DNA of 6,387 nt, taken from positions 1-6,387 of the forward strand of contig JAAVAY010000038.1 of assembly GCA_014803815.1 (NCBI GenBank). The letters run 5' to 3'. Origin of the DNA: Allobaculum sp. Lineage in GTDB: Bacteria > Bacillota_I > Bacilli_A > Erysipelotrichales > Erysipelotrichaceae. The position numbers and the translations under genes were made by a program. Positions 5,825 to 6,387 of the stretch are shown here, in pieces. Position 1 is the first letter of the stretch. Each line of letters starts with the position of its first letter. The notes beneath the pieces are model-generated. The model was not told the origin of the DNA and ran no database searches. It worked only from the letters and a program-made list of their open reading frames with translations.

Positions 5825-6387
5825 CTAATCCCACTCTTTCGAGATGGTTTTTAAAAGCGTGCGAATGGGTAAATGTTGTGGGCAGACAAATTCGCATTGG
5901 CCACATTGAATGCAATCAGCGGCTTTGCCCCCTAAAGTGACGAGCGTTGAGGCGTAGTGTCCTCGTGCTGCAAAATCATTGAATCCTTTCCATGTGTTAT
6001 ACGCGGCAAAAATATCAGGAATATGAATGTCCTTGGGACAATGGTTTTCATCTACACAATAATGACAAGCCGTACACGAAATAATTTGTTGCGCTTCAAG
6101 CACTTGGCGTACGTCTTGAATGGTCTGCATTTCGATTGGACTTAAGGGAATGAAATGTTCCATAAAGGAAATGTTGTCTTTCATTTGTTCTATATCACTC
6201 ATACCCGAAAGCACGATACGTACATCCGAACAAGAGGCCGCAAAGCGAATCGCATAAGACGCATTGCTTCCACCCTGTAAGGCATCCAAAAGATCTTGAG
6301 CCGCTTTAGGCAATTGCACAAGGGTTCCCCCTTTTACAGGTTCCATAACAATTACCGGTTTTCCATGCTTTACGCACACTTCATAGC
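5825..6387 (-). CDS. Aldo/keto reductase with C-terminal 4Fe-4S clusters, C-terminal half (cut by right window edge)
   Basis: The frame enters from the right edge and ends at 5825, giving 186 visible residues. A GTG at 6379 is not a real start, because the reading frame continues upstream (Tyr-Glu) and starts inside the barrel. Visible residues about 1-80 are the end of the aldo/keto reductase TIM barrel: KPVIVMEPVKGG, then YAIRFAAS and VLSGMSDIEQMKDN. These are typical of COG1453-type oxidoreductases. The C-terminal part holds two ferredoxin-like motifs: C104-x2-C107-x2-C110-x5-C116-P and C158-x2-C161-x2-C164-x3-C168-P. They should carry two 4Fe-4S clusters that pass electrons to or from the NAD(P)-type barrel. 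Full-length relatives are about 370-390 residues, so about half is outside the window. The enzyme is cytoplasmic; its substrate is not known. A strong terminator follows. Confidence 0.92.
   Translation of the reverse strand, partial: YEVCVKHGKPVIVMEPVKGGTLVQLPKAAQDLLDALQGGSNASYAIRFAASCSDVRIVLSGMSDIEQMKDNISFMEHFIPLSPIEMQTIQDVRQVLEAQQIISCTACHYCVDENHCPKDIHIPDIFAAYNTWKGFNDFAARGHYASTLVTLGGKAADCIQCGQCEFVCPQHLPIRTLLKTISKEWD

Overview
This is an AT-rich stretch of a low-GC bacterial chromosome, most likely Bacillota. The signs are purine-rich Shine-Dalgarno sites, U-tailed intrinsic terminators, and a cytoplasmic GH36 alpha-galactosidase of the Bacillota type. An Erysipelotrichia- or Lactobacillales-like host is possible, but the window cannot settle it. 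All four genes I can support lie on the minus strand, so transcription runs from right to left.

In transcription order: (1) positions 6387-5825 hold the C-terminal half of an aldo/keto reductase with two 4Fe-4S cluster motifs, cut by the window edge and closed by a strong terminator at 5713-5742. (2) Positions 5824-5211 are a 614-base gap without a convincing protein gene. It holds two further minus-strand terminators (5458-5477 and 5292-5315), a direct repeat, and a promoter/operator-like element just before the next gene. (3) Positions 5210-3831 encode a 12-helix MATE-family efflux transporter, followed by its own terminator (3790-3822). (4) Positions 3722-1527 encode a complete 731-residue GH36 alpha-galactosidase. 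(5) Positions 1402-1 encode the N-terminal 467 residues of a SWIM zinc-finger protein, cut by the left edge.

The genes do not form one obvious pathway. Terminators separate the reductase, the transporter and the galactosidase, so they look like independent transcription units. The SWIM gene may be read through from the galactosidase, because no convincing terminator lies in the 124 bases between them. No sugar transporter, sugar regulator or other raffinose/melibiose gene accompanies the galactosidase here.

The least explained part is the 5211-5824 gap. Its serial terminators suggest one or more short untranslated transcripts or an attenuated leader ahead of the MATE gene. A perfect inverted repeat around the likely -10 box suggests a repressor site. 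I recognise no known riboswitch, T-box or small RNA family in it. I found no mobile element, CRISPR array, tRNA or rRNA.
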